30,118 bases of DNA from an uncultured Acetatifactor sp. (GCA_910577665.1 CAJTOJ010000038.1:1-30118), one strand, 5' to 3'; positions 16,849-24,356 are shown, counted from the stretch's first letter. A program made the numbers and translations. Notes: a model not told the origin generated them from the sequence alone.

Positions 16849-17069
16849 GGATCATCATTCTGGCCATGGTTCTGGACGGACTGGGGACAGTGGCTGCGGT
16901 GCTGGGCCCGGTGTTCCTTTCCAGGATCCTGGATAAGTTCCATAGGGCCAACGCGGCAGAGTGCGGGACGCATGAGGAACTGCTGGAAAAAGGCGGAGAG
17001 TACGTCCATATCTGGCAGGAGCAGGCCAAGTGGTATCAATCTTGTCCATGTAATCCAGGGAAGCCCTGA
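16842..17069 (+). pseudogene. ABC exporter remnant with its middle deleted
   Basis: In the third frame, about 16842-16945 encodes a hydrophobic first-membrane-segment sequence (ERIIILAMVLDGLGTVAAVLGPVFLSRILDKF) like the N-terminus of a type I ABC exporter. This is joined within a few codons to CGTHEELLEKGGEYVHIWQEQAKWYQ, the conserved tail of an ABC exporter nucleotide-binding domain just after the H-loop. The remaining membrane segments, Walker A, signature and Walker B motifs are all missing, so some 500 codons appear to have been lost. The junction lies near 16941-16960. Next to a LytTR regulator and AgrC-like kinase, it suggests the former locus exported or handled a signalling peptide or bacteriocin. 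Confidence 0.75.
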
Positions 17070-17087
17070 TTTATTCCCGTGGGCAAT

Positions 17088-17121
17088 GAGCCAGGCGGAT
17101 GCGTCAGCATCCATTTGGCTC
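17088..17121. repeat. Two-tier inverted repeat after the decayed cassette
   Basis: An outer stem (GAGCCA / TGGCTC) encloses an inner stem (GGATGC / GCATCC) with a four-base loop. It lies between the pseudogene cluster and the 3' end of the minus-strand helicase. Neither strand has a T tract after it, so it is not a clear terminator. Confidence 0.55.
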
Positions 17122-17211
17122 TTGCCGCCAGGGGGGCGTAGCGCTGATGGCGCATGATCAGCACCCACCGAAGCGGAGAGAAGACCACACCCCTGCTGTG
17201 GTAAAATGTAA

Positions 17212-19257
17212 TTACATATGCTGCCGTCTGTGATAGCGTCTGCGTCTGCTTTTCGGCTTCCCGTCTGTTTCCTGTCTTTTGCTGTCTGTGTCCTTGGCCC
17301 TGTCCTCCGCACCTGGTTCCTGTGGTCTTCTGGATTTCCGCTGGTGGGTGAGGGCGGCGATGGATTTCCCTTCCTGGCGGGACAGGGCGTAACAGCTGTC
17401 GCAGATGCCGAAGGCATTCTGGAAGGACAGGGGCATTCCGCAGACCTTACATTTGCGGATGTACATTTTCTTATCTTTGGACAGATAGCGCATGATGGTA
17501 TCTTCGGTTTCTGCCCGCTCCCGCTCCAGCCGCGGGGCATCCACCTCCTTGCCCAGCCGGACTGAGAACTGGTAGTACAGATCCAGCAGCTTATAGAAGG
17601 TTTCATAGCGCAGCAGCCCGGAGTCTGAGCACATCATCAGTGCAGGAAAATGCAGGGAGACATCCGCCGTATAATTCTTGCAGTAATACAGCCAGAGGGC
17701 CACCACATCCGGGTTCTTGGTGTCAATGGAGCAGGTCAGCATACGGTACAGGATATGCTTGTCCTCAAAACCATCAATGTCTTTTCTCTCCTGGTAGGCT
17801 TTCTCATACAGAAACAGAACTTCTTCGATGCTGATCTTCTCAAAAGGAGGTTCTATCTCCACAGACTTCCAGATGTTCATCACCGCGTCCAGTGGCTCAT
17901 CCATGTCCAGGAGCACCTGGGGAAAACCCAGGCTCACATGGTCCACCTGGGGTTCCTCCTCGTGAAAATGTTCCCGGATATAGTCCAGTCCTTCCTGTCC
18001 CACCGCATTTACATATCCGGTGTCATACAGTCCGAACCGTCCCGCCCGTCCGGCAATCTGGCGGATCTCAGGGGTACGCAGGGGACGGGTGTGCTTGCCA
18101 TCAAATTTCGTGGTCTGAACAAACACGATCCGCCGCACCGGCAGGTTCAGACCCATACCGATTGCATCTGTGGATACGATGACACGGGTCTTCTTCTCCA
18201 GGAAGATGCGGATCTGTCTGCGCCGGATCTCCGGGGGCAGGCTGCCGTAGATCACACTGACCTGGATGCCGTCCCGTTCTAACCGCCCGGCAATGTCCAG
18301 CACCATCCGTTTGGTAAACACGATCAAGGCATCTCCGTCCTGCACATCATCCGGGAAGGAGAAGGGGGTCTCTTCGCAGAGCAGCCTTGTCTTGCGCTCA
18401 TACCGGTGGGCTTCATAAGTATCCCCACACAGGGAAATCAGATGGGTAATGACCTTCTCCGCGGAAACACTCAGACAGATGTGGATCTCATCCGCCTGTA
18501 TACCCAGGATAGCCCTGGTCCAGGAATGGCCCCTGTCGGAATCTGCGATCATCTGTGCCTCATCAATGACGGCCACGTCATAATGCTGGTCTAAATCCAA
18601 CATCTCCACAGTGGAAGAGATGATCCGGCTGTTCTCCTCATAGATGCGTTCTTCCCCGGTAAGCATGGTACAGGGAATCCCGGCATCTTTCATCTTCTCA
18701 TAGACCTCCAGGGCCAGGAGACGTAAGGGTCCCAGGTAGACGCCGTTTGCCGCCTGCTGGAGTCTCTCTAAGGCGTGGTAGGTTTTTCCGCAGTTGGTGG
18801 GTCCGATGTGGAGCACGAAGTGCCGGGGCATTTCCAGGGCTTTGGGGAATTCCGTCTCTGGTCTGGTGGGAACCAGATCAATGATCTGGCTGCGCAGTTC
18901 CACATTGACATAGCTGGCTATGATGGAGCGCAGGCTTTTCTGGCAGATGTCGTAGGTTCCTTCTGCGTGCAGGTACTCCAGCAGCTTTGCCGTGACCAGT
19001 TCCTGCTCATCCGTCCGCAGGCTGGCCAGATCCAGGCGTACCAGTTCGCTGATCATGAGATCGCGGATCTTCATGACGGCGATCTGGTTGTTCTCCCGGA
19101 AAGCAAAATAGGACAGGTTCTTGATCTGCCTGTGGAATTCTTCCAGGTGGGCCTGGCTGGCCCTGCCGCTTTCCATCTGCTTCATTTCCGCCAGAAGGCG
19201 GTCAATTCGCTCTATATAATTCTTCTTCCCAGAATTGTTTTTCTTCTTTGCTGCCAT
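17212..19257 (-). CDS. SUV3-like superfamily 2 RNA helicase
   Basis: ATP-dependent helicase of the SUV3 type, best known from the mitochondrial RNA degradosome. From the chosen start it has 681 residues. The core shows Walker A GPTNCGKT, LGPLRLLALEVYEKM (motif Ia), Walker B DEAQM, a helicase C-terminal domain with VSTDAIGMGLNLPVRRIVF and the motif VI QIAGRAGRFG, all matching SUV3 rather than DEAD-box proteins. A C-terminal CxxC...CxxC ribbon (CKVCGMP ... CDSCYAL) and a very basic tail follow. A GTG at 19410 would add 51 residues, but it lies inside an extended -10 box and has no ribosome site, whereas ATG 19257 has AGGGA seven bases upstream; I therefore prefer 19257. It is a monocistronic minus-strand gene; a role in RNA turnover is inferred from the family. 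Confidence 0.9.
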   Translation of the reverse strand: MAAKKKNNSGKKNYIERIDRLLAEMKQMESGRASQAHLEEFHRQIKNLSYFAFRENNQIAVMKIRDLMISELVRLDLASLRTDEQELVTAKLLEYLHAEGTYDICQKSLRSIIASYVNVELRSQIIDLVPTRPETEFPKALEMPRHFVLHIGPTNCGKTYHALERLQQAANGVYLGPLRLLALEVYEKMKDAGIPCTMLTGEERIYEENSRIISSTVEMLDLDQHYDVAVIDEAQMIADSDRGHSWTRAILGIQADEIHICLSVSAEKVITHLISLCGDTYEAHRYERKTRLLCEETPFSFPDDVQDGDALIVFTKRMVLDIAGRLERDGIQVSVIYGSLPPEIRRRQIRIFLEKKTRVIVSTDAIGMGLNLPVRRIVFVQTTKFDGKHTRPLRTPEIRQIAGRAGRFGLYDTGYVNAVGQEGLDYIREHFHEEEPQVDHVSLGFPQVLLDMDEPLDAVMNIWKSVEIEPPFEKISIEEVLFLYEKAYQERKDIDGFEDKHILYRMLTCSIDTKNPDVVALWLYYCKNYTADVSLHFPALMMCSDSGLLRYETFYKLLDLYYQFSVRLGKEVDAPRLERERAETEDTIMRYLSKDKKMYIRKCKVCGMPLSFQNAFGICDSCYALSRQEGKSIAALTHQRKSRRPQEPGAEDRAKDTDSKRQETDGKPKSRRRRYHRRQHM

Positions 19258-19350
19258 GGCACAGTCCCTGTACTGGGAAAAATAGAACTGTGACAGCTTT
19301 TCTCTCTGTATCATAGATAATACCATGTCGGCCGCTGGGCCGTCCTTCAA

Positions 19351-19369
19351 AATTGCCTTGAGGGCAATT
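19351..19369 (-). promoter_or_regulatory. Hairpin in the helicase 5' leader
   Basis: A perfect 7-bp stem (AATTGCC / GGCAATT) with a five-base loop lies in the roughly 137-base leader between the presumed promoter and the preferred start codon. On the minus strand it ends in a short T run (GGCAATTTTG), so it resembles a weak attenuator. Confidence 0.4.
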
Positions 19370-19400
19370 GTACTGAATGCCGCATCCTTTTGTCCGAACC

Positions 19401-19429
19401 AGTATAACACAGTTTTTCTGTTTAGGAAA
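19401..19429 (-). promoter_or_regulatory. Extended -10 promoter of the SUV3-like gene
   Basis: On the minus strand TGTTATACT gives an extended -10 (TGnTATACT). At a 17-base spacing the -35 is only TTTCCT, as expected for promoters that rely on the extended element. Confidence 0.5.
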
Positions 19430-19567
19430 GACTTAAATCAGCATAAGAAATCCCAAAACAGAAGCAGTTATGTTGTGTAAAAAAATTGACATATGTAAAT
19501 TTGCGTGGTGTGTGGGAAGAGATGAGGAAAAGTATATGGTGGATTTTTATTTTAACTGAGGACAAAG

Positions 19568-20254
19568 ATGGTGAACGCCATGCAGGTTTCCCTAAAGCAG
19601 GTGCGGCAGGTTCTGGGGCTTGGCGTACAGGAGCTTGCAGACCGAGTGGGTCTGACAAGCAGTCCATTTAACCTGGAGACAGGGAAGATCCGGATGAGTG
19701 TGACCCAGTATATCGCGGTCTGTGCAGTGATCGACAACTATGTGGAAGAAAAGCCGGAGCTTCTGCCAGTGCTTTCCACGATTCTGTCTTCCCATGAGGA
19801 GGAAGACTGTAGGGGAATCTTCGAGAAGATCGAGAGAGGATTCCTGTTGAAAAAGTGGTTCACCAGTTTTTCGGACCAGTCTCTGGGGGTGACAAAGAGG
19901 GAATCTCCTTTTGTTACAGAAGGGGAGATGCGAATGCTGGCAGGGAACTGCCGGATCTTTTCGGATCGGACGATCCTGTGTGAGGAAGGTTTTCCACGGG
20001 CCTTGAAAGTGATGAACCGGCTGATGCAGGAGAATAAGGCCTGGTATGTGATTCCTGTGAGGGTAGTGGAGGAGATCCAGAGGCAGATGCTCAGCGCCAG
20101 GCGGCTGTGGCTCTATGCAGGGAAAGAGAATACACTTTACATAGCCAGGAAGGGAGAGACTGTAATTCCGCCACACAGAGAGGATGACATGGTGTTGATT
20201 CTTTTCCCCTTGCCATTTTCCCAGGCAGCAGGTATAATATTTCTGCACAAGTAA
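19568..20254 (+). CDS. XRE-type HTH protein with possible PIN-like C-terminus
   Basis: A 228-residue protein. Residues about 5-60 form an XRE/lambda-Cro helix-turn-helix (VSLKQVRQVLGLGVQELADRVGLTSSPFNLETGKIRMSVTQYIAV), so it probably binds DNA. The C-terminal part, from about residue 125, has the pattern of a PIN-like nuclease fold: a strand ending in an acidic residue (RIFSDRTIL, D133), a helix with hydrophobic spacing (FPRALKVMNRL), then VIPVRVVEEIQRQM with E168/E169, resembling the VxEEL motif of PIN domains. That second assignment is my inference and not certain. GAGG lies 6 bases before the ATG. The last 45 bases contain the RNase P RNA promoter, so the two genes are physically interlocked. 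Confidence 0.8.
   Translation: MVNAMQVSLKQVRQVLGLGVQELADRVGLTSSPFNLETGKIRMSVTQYIAVCAVIDNYVEEKPELLPVLSTILSSHEEEDCRGIFEKIERGFLLKKWFTSFSDQSLGVTKRESPFVTEGEMRMLAGNCRIFSDRTILCEEGFPRALKVMNRLMQENKAWYVIPVRVVEEIQRQMLSARRLWLYAGKENTLYIARKGETVIPPHREDDMVLILFPLPFSQAAGIIFLHK
20210..20238 (+). promoter_or_regulatory. Sigma-A promoter of rnpB
   Basis: TTGCCA at 20210-20215 and a perfect TATAAT at 20233-20238 are spaced by 17 bases. The expected start point, about 20245, coincides with the first paired base of the RNase P RNA P1 helix. The promoter lies within the last codons of the XRE gene. Confidence 0.9.
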
Positions 20255-20689
20255 GACAAATGATCGCGGCCGCCCTGCTACAGATGTAGCGGGTGCGGGT
20301 GAGGAAAGTCCGGGCTTCACAGGGCAGGATGCCGGATAACGTCCGGTGGAGGCGACTCCAAGGCCAGTGCAACAGAGAGATACCGCCAGGAGGACAGGTG
20401 ATGCCAGCCCAGGTGGCTGCCATTCACTGTCCGGGAAGACTGGGCAGCGCCCATTCTTTTAGGGAATTATGTTTTACGATCCCCTGGTAAGGGTGGAAAG
20501 GCAGTGTAAGAGACTACCGTCCGTCCGGTAACGGGCGGAGCCATGTAAACCCCATCCGAAGCAAGACCAAGATGAAAGCCATAGGCTTGCCCGGCCTGCT
20601 TTCAGGTAGGTCGCTGGACGCGGCTGGCAACAGCCGTGCTAGATAGATGATCATTCACGACATAACCCGGCTTATCGTCTTGCTTGTGT
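20245..20689 (+). ncRNA. rnpB: RNase P RNA (catalytic M1-type RNA)
   Basis: Catalytic RNA that trims the 5' leader from precursor tRNAs together with the RnpA protein. Universally conserved RNase P blocks are present in order: GAGGAAAGTCCGGGC near 20301, CAACAGAGAG near 20369, GGTAAGGGTGGAAAGG near 20487, GTAAACCCC near 20546, and the 3' block ACATAACCCGGCTTAT near 20659. A 12-bp P1 helix (CACAAGTAAGAC at 20246-20257 with GTCTTGCTTGTG at 20677-20688, one G:T) defines both ends and fits the promoter start point. Overall layout is nearer the common bacterial A type than the B. subtilis B type, but I did not fold it fully. No strong terminator is visible immediately after it. Confidence 0.96.
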
Positions 20690-20892
20690 GAATGCCCCGC
20701 TGGATATACCTTTTATGGGTGGATACAGAGGGGTATTTTCCATTAGAGCAAAAAACGGGGATCTGCCCGAAAGCCAGCTGGAAAAAGGGATTGGTGGAAG
20801 AATGCATAGGTGCAGCACGCCAAATGGGAATGGCGGAAAATGGGATGGGTGGGGAAGAGAATGATATACTGGCATCAGACAGAAGGATGGGA

Positions 20893-21909
20893 ATGGATTT
20901 GAAGGTAAGAATAGGCAGAAAGAGGAGAACAGACAGAAGGCAGACTAATCGGAAAAGGAAACATCTGTGCCTGATAGTGTGCCTGCTGTGTCTTGTGTTG
21001 CCAGGACTGTCAGGCGCAGGATGCGGCAGGCTGGTGCCGGAAGAACTGGATAGGGGAGAGGGGGAAGAGACCGGAGTGAAAGAGGCCGTGCCGGGACAAG
21101 GCTCTGGCAGCGGGGAGGAAGGTTTATCGGGGGAAAGCCCTGGCAGTGGGGAAGAGGACGTACTAAAAGGTACTGGCAGTGGGGAAAAAGCTGTACAATG
21201 GGATGCAGAAAAGGACAGGCAGGATTCCGGACCCGGGAAGGAAGCCGCAAGCTCAAGGGATCCGGCAAACCAGGGTACCATCGGCATAGCCCCTCTACTG
21301 GACTGGGAAGATCCGGACAATGAGAATCTGGCGGACATGCTGCAGCATCAGTGCAGCGGGCTGATGGTGAGACTGTCGGCAGGCGCATTACAGGGCAGCG
21401 GGGTACTATTCCGTACATCAGAAGATATGCTGTGGATTCTCACGGCCGCCCATGTGTTCGCTGACACACCGGAACTGGTCGTGATCACTTTTGGGGACGG
21501 CTGGGAGACGGAGAGTTCAGAAGTAATAGTGGCAGAGGACGCGGACATTGCCATGATACAGATTCCCCTGGAAAAGATTCCCGAGGAGCATAGGAGGCAA
21601 TATCTGTGCGCTAATGTGAACAAGGAAAGCTTTGACGCCCTGGCTCCGGGGGACGGCTGCATCGCCATGGGCAGCAGGACAGGTGTGGCGGCAGAGGCTT
21701 ACGAGGGAACCATCCTGGAACCCTGGATCTATATGGAGGATTATGGACAGTATATGATCTGGGCGAAGGCAGAGGGTATGCCCGGCATGTCCGGAGGCGG
21801 GCTGTTCGACAGGAATGGACATTTCCTGGGAATCCTCTCCGGCAGGAATGATGACGGGGAGTTGTCAGTGGTACCCTTGAGTCTGCTGGAGGGTATGTTC
21901 TTCCAATGA
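20893..21909 (+). CDS. Membrane-anchored trypsin-like serine protease
   Basis: A 338-residue extracytoplasmic protease of the trypsin-like (S1/HtrA-related) fold. A strongly basic N-terminus (KVRIGRKRRTDRRQTNRKRK) precedes one hydrophobic segment (HLCLIVCLLCLVLPGLSGAGC) that acts as signal or anchor; the Cys could be lipidated, although the lipobox is poor. A Gly/Ser/Glu-rich linker of about 90 residues contains three GSGE repeats. The catalytic triad is seen as H187 (LTAAHVF), D218 (EDADIAMI) and S300 (GMSGGGLF). There is no PDZ domain, unlike HtrA. ATG 20893 has AAGG six bases upstream; the upstream in-frame ATG at 20692 overlaps the rnpB 3' end and would give a non-standard leader. Substrate unknown. 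Confidence 0.83.
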   Translation: MDLKVRIGRKRRTDRRQTNRKRKHLCLIVCLLCLVLPGLSGAGCGRLVPEELDRGEGEETGVKEAVPGQGSGSGEEGLSGESPGSGEEDVLKGTGSGEKAVQWDAEKDRQDSGPGKEAASSRDPANQGTIGIAPLLDWEDPDNENLADMLQHQCSGLMVRLSAGALQGSGVLFRTSEDMLWILTAAHVFADTPELVVITFGDGWETESSEVIVAEDADIAMIQIPLEKIPEEHRRQYLCANVNKESFDALAPGDGCIAMGSRTGVAAEAYEGTILEPWIYMEDYGQYMIWAKAEGMPGMSGGGLFDRNGHFLGILSGRNDDGELSVVPLSLLEGMFFQ

Positions 21910-21924
21910 CAGGAAGTTCTATGT

Positions 21925-21948
21925 GTTCAAAGTACATACGTTAAGAAC
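21925..21948 (+). repeat. 24-bp interspersed element, copy 1
   Basis: GTTCAAAGTACATA plus CGTTAAGAAC, with GTTC and GAAC inverted at its ends, begins 15 bases after the protease stop codon. An almost identical copy lies at 27447-27470. Both are preceded by GAAGTTCT. Confidence 0.8.
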
Positions 21949-22013
21949 TGCTATCGGGTTATCCGCATTGTTACGGATGGTGTTGACTGGGTGGCAGGGT
22001 ATTTGCAGCCTGC

Positions 22014-22041
22014 TTGAAAAAGTTATGGAATCTGTTATAAT
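22014..22041 (+). promoter_or_regulatory. Sigma-A promoter of the CobW-type GTPase gene
   Basis: TTGAAA at 22014-22019 and a perfect TATAAT at 22036-22041 are spaced by 16 bases, 68 bases before the start codon. No Zur-like palindrome is evident over it. Confidence 0.8.
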
Positions 22042-22109
22042 AAGGGTTACATATGGAGCAGGAAGGATATTTCCTGTCACTCTTTAAGCGCATATCAGGA
22101 GGTGTGATT

Positions 22110-23237
22110 ATGACAAAAATAGATATTTTTTCGGGATTTCTGGGAGCAGGGAAGACCACTCTCATCAAAAAGCTGCTTGGTGAAGCCCTGGATGGCAGCA
22201 AGACGGTACTGATTGAGAATGAATTTGGGGAGATCGGCATTGACGGCGGCTTCCTAAAGGAGTCCGGAATTGAGATCAAAGAGATGAATTCCGGCTGTAT
22301 CTGCTGTTCCCTGGTGGGAGATTTCGGTACCTCCCTAAAGGAAGTAATTGAAACCTATGCCCCGGAGCGGATCTTGATCGAGCCTTCCGGAGTCGGGAAG
22401 CTCTCGGATGTGCTGAAGGCCGTGGAGAATGTGGCAGCAGACCTGGATGTGCAGGTGAACAGCGCCGTGGCCGTGGTGGATGCCTCCAAGGCCAAGATGT
22501 ATATCAAGAATTTCGGGGAATTCTTCGTCAACCAGATTGCCTATGCAGGCACTGTGATCCTCAGCAGGACAGACAAGGTAAAGGGTGCGAAGGTGGAGGA
22601 ATGTGTGAAGCTGATTCGGGAGCACAATGCGAAAGCCACCATTATCACCACCCCCCTGGATCAGCTGGAGGGAAAAGCGGTGCTGGAGACCATTGAAGGG
22701 GCAGATACCCTGGATGAGATGATGCAGGAGATGCTTGCCCATGTGAAAGAAGAGCATCATCACGGACACGAGGGAGAGGAGTGCTGCCACCATCACCATG
22801 GGGACGAGGAAGGCCATGGACATCATCACGGACATGAGGGAGAGGAGTGCTGCCACCATCACCATGGGGACGAGGAAGGCCATGGACACCATCACGAGCA
22901 CGAGGGAGAGTGCGGATGTGGCCACGACCACGACCACCACCACGGTCATCATGGACATCATCATGCAGATGAAGTCTTTACCAGCTGGGGGAAGGAGACT
23001 CCTGCGGTGTATACCATGGAGAAGATTGAGGGTATTCTGACAGCCCTGGACGGCGGGGAATATGGTGCCATTCTTAGGGCAAAAGGCATGGTGGCTGGTG
23101 AAGACGGCACCTGGATTTACTATGACTATGTGCCCGAGGAGCATAATGTCCGCAGTGGCAGGCCGGAGGTAACAGGCAAGATCTGTGTCATTGGTGCACA
23201 ATTGAAAGAGGATAAACTGGAAGAACTGTTTGGATAA
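22110..23237 (+). CDS. CobW/COG0523 GTPase with His-rich metal-binding insert
   Basis: G3E-type P-loop GTPase, 375 residues, of the family that delivers or inserts metals (zinc, cobalt, nickel). Visible features: Walker A GFLGAGKTT (residues 9-17), the switch-like ENEFGEIGIDGG, the family metal motif CxCC as GCICC (C63, C65, C66), the IEPSGVGK block, and SRTDKV for guanine recognition. Residues about 212-287 are extraordinarily rich in His, Glu, Asp and Cys and contain two perfect copies of a 22-residue unit plus a partial third. After this comes the CobW C-terminal domain (residues about 287-375), which is shorter than usual. AGGAGG lies seven bases before ATG 22110, so the upstream ATG at 22053 is rejected. 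A second CobW-like gene follows 108 bases later. Zinc is the likeliest metal, by inference. Confidence 0.92.
   Translation: MTKIDIFSGFLGAGKTTLIKKLLGEALDGSKTVLIENEFGEIGIDGGFLKESGIEIKEMNSGCICCSLVGDFGTSLKEVIETYAPERILIEPSGVGKLSDVLKAVENVAADLDVQVNSAVAVVDASKAKMYIKNFGEFFVNQIAYAGTVILSRTDKVKGAKVEECVKLIREHNAKATIITTPLDQLEGKAVLETIEGADTLDEMMQEMLAHVKEEHHHGHEGEECCHHHHGDEEGHGHHHGHEGEECCHHHHGDEEGHGHHHEHEGECGCGHDHDHHHGHHGHHHADEVFTSWGKETPAVYTMEKIEGILTALDGGEYGAILRAKGMVAGEDGTWIYYDYVPEEHNVRSGRPEVTGKICVIGAQLKEDKLEELFG
22755..22910 (+). repeat. 66-bp tandem repeat coding His/Cys-rich units
   Basis: Units at 22755-22820 and 22821-22886 differ at a single base (CAC versus CAT, silent), and a divergent partial third unit runs to about 22910. 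Each unit codes 22 residues (HHHGHEGEECCHHHHGDEEG then HG). The near identity implies a recent duplication. Confidence 0.95.
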
Positions 23238-23345
23238 TGGTGAAGAGGATTCCCGGCAAGGCGACAGAGCGTAGTTTTAGGAGGATCCAGGTGGGGCTGG
23301 AATGGAAGAAGTCTTGGGAAGGATGAGTAGAAAGGCGGCAGAAGG

Positions 23346-24278
23346 ATGAAACCAGTCTATATGATCAATGGTTTTTTGGAGAGCGGTAAGACAGAATTTA
23401 TCTGTTTTACCCTGTCACAGTCCTATTTTCAAGTGAAGGGGAAGACACTTTTGCTTCTGTGCGAAGAGGGAGAGGTGGAATACGAGGAAGAACTGCTGAA
23501 GAAAAGCCGTACCGTGGTGGAGGTAATCGAGAACGAGGAGGATTTCAATCCCAACCATCTGACAGAGCTGGAGAAGAAGCATAAGCCAGAACGTATCATC
23601 GTAGAGTTCAACGGCATGTGGAACTATAAAAATGTGAAGCTGCCCTGGTACTGGAAGATAGAACAGCAGATCACCACCATAGATGGTTCCACCTTTCCCA
23701 TGTACTATACCAATATGCGTTCCCTGCTTGCGGAGATGATCCGCAAGTCAGAGATGATCATATGCAACCGGTGTGATGATGTGAAGGAAGAACTGAACAC
23801 GTATAAGAGAAATATCAAGGCTGTAAATCCATCCGCAGATGTCATTTTTGAGGATGCAAACGGCGAGATCAATGAGATCTTTGAGGAGGATCTGCCTTAC
23901 GACCTGAACCAGGAGGTGATTGTCCTGGACAACAAGGGTTATGGGATCTGGTATCTGGACTCCATGGATCACCTGGAGCGCTATGTGGGGAAGAAGATAC
24001 AATTTACAGCCCTGGTGCTGAAGCCGGAGCAGTTCCCGAAAGGGTATTTTGTGCCTGGACGTATGGCAATGACCTGCTGTGCCGATGACATGGCATTTCT
24101 GGGGTATGCCTGCGAATATGCGGGAGCAGAGGAACTGAAGGACAGGGACTGGGTGCAGGTGACGGCTACGGTAGCCAGGGAGTACTGGAAGGACTACAAC
24201 GGAGAAGGTCCTATCCTGCATGCAGAGCGCGTGGAGAAGACAAAAGCACCCAAAGAGGAAATAATCAGTTTTGCCTGA
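23346..24278 (+). CDS. CobW-like GTPase fused to a TIGR03943/DUF1980-like domain
   Basis: A 310-residue protein. The N-terminal 190 residues are a divergent G3E GTPase: Walker A GFLESGKTE (residues 9-17), IIVEFNGMW in place of the usual IEPSG, and CNRCDD in the position of the guanine-specificity NKxD. The CxCC metal motif is absent. Residues about 190-300 match the pattern of the TIGR03943/DUF1980 family (GKKIQFTALVLK ... GRMAMTCCADDMAFLGYACEY ... WVQVTATV), with the conserved CC at 244-245. In Bacillus such a domain occurs in YcgQ, beside a permease and a CobW protein; here the two parts appear in one chain. The ATG at 23346 has AAAGG-type sequence upstream. It lies in the same direction as the first GTPase and likely belongs to the same metal-linked unit. 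Confidence 0.82.
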   Translation: MKPVYMINGFLESGKTEFICFTLSQSYFQVKGKTLLLLCEEGEVEYEEELLKKSRTVVEVIENEEDFNPNHLTELEKKHKPERIIVEFNGMWNYKNVKLPWYWKIEQQITTIDGSTFPMYYTNMRSLLAEMIRKSEMIICNRCDDVKEELNTYKRNIKAVNPSADVIFEDANGEINEIFEEDLPYDLNQEVIVLDNKGYGIWYLDSMDHLERYVGKKIQFTALVLKPEQFPKGYFVPGRMAMTCCADDMAFLGYACEYAGAEELKDRDWVQVTATVAREYWKDYNGEGPILHAERVEKTKAPKEEIISFA

Positions 24279-24290
24279 CGCCAGGCTTTT
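24273..24290 (+). terminator. Weak intrinsic terminator
   Basis: A 5-bp stem (GCCTG / CAGGC) with a four-base loop is followed by TTTT and overlaps the stop codon of the second GTPase gene. The stem is short, so readthrough into the next gene is likely. Confidence 0.4.
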
Positions 24291-24356
24291 AAGGAAGACG
24301 AGGTTGGGATGAGGGTACAGTAAAATGCCCTGGAGAGCCAGGACGGGAAATGAGAT

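Larger units (their letters stand above)
19258..19567. other. Divergent intergenic region between helicase and XRE gene
   Basis: About 310 bases. It contains the minus-strand promoter and leader described separately, and an A-rich stretch (19476-19500) with TTGTGT and TAAATT spaced by 17 bases on the plus strand that could drive the XRE gene. A TTGACA at 19486-19491 has no -10 at the right distance. No further gene is seen. Confidence 0.4.

Noticed and set aside
19486..19491. TTGACA as the -35 of the XRE gene promoter
   Set aside because: No -10-like hexamer lies 16-18 bases downstream.
22042..22109. Riboswitch or Zur-type operator in the CobW leader
   Set aside because: The leader is only about 60 bases with no clear structured aptamer or palindrome.
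22755..22910. CRISPR-like array
   Set aside because: The repeated units are contiguous, in frame and without spacers; they encode a His/Cys-rich protein segment.
22335..23201. A minus-strand frame opposite the CobW gene, with Met/Val-rich repeats
   Set aside because: The repeats are the complement of the His-rich coding repeat and look membrane-like only for that reason.
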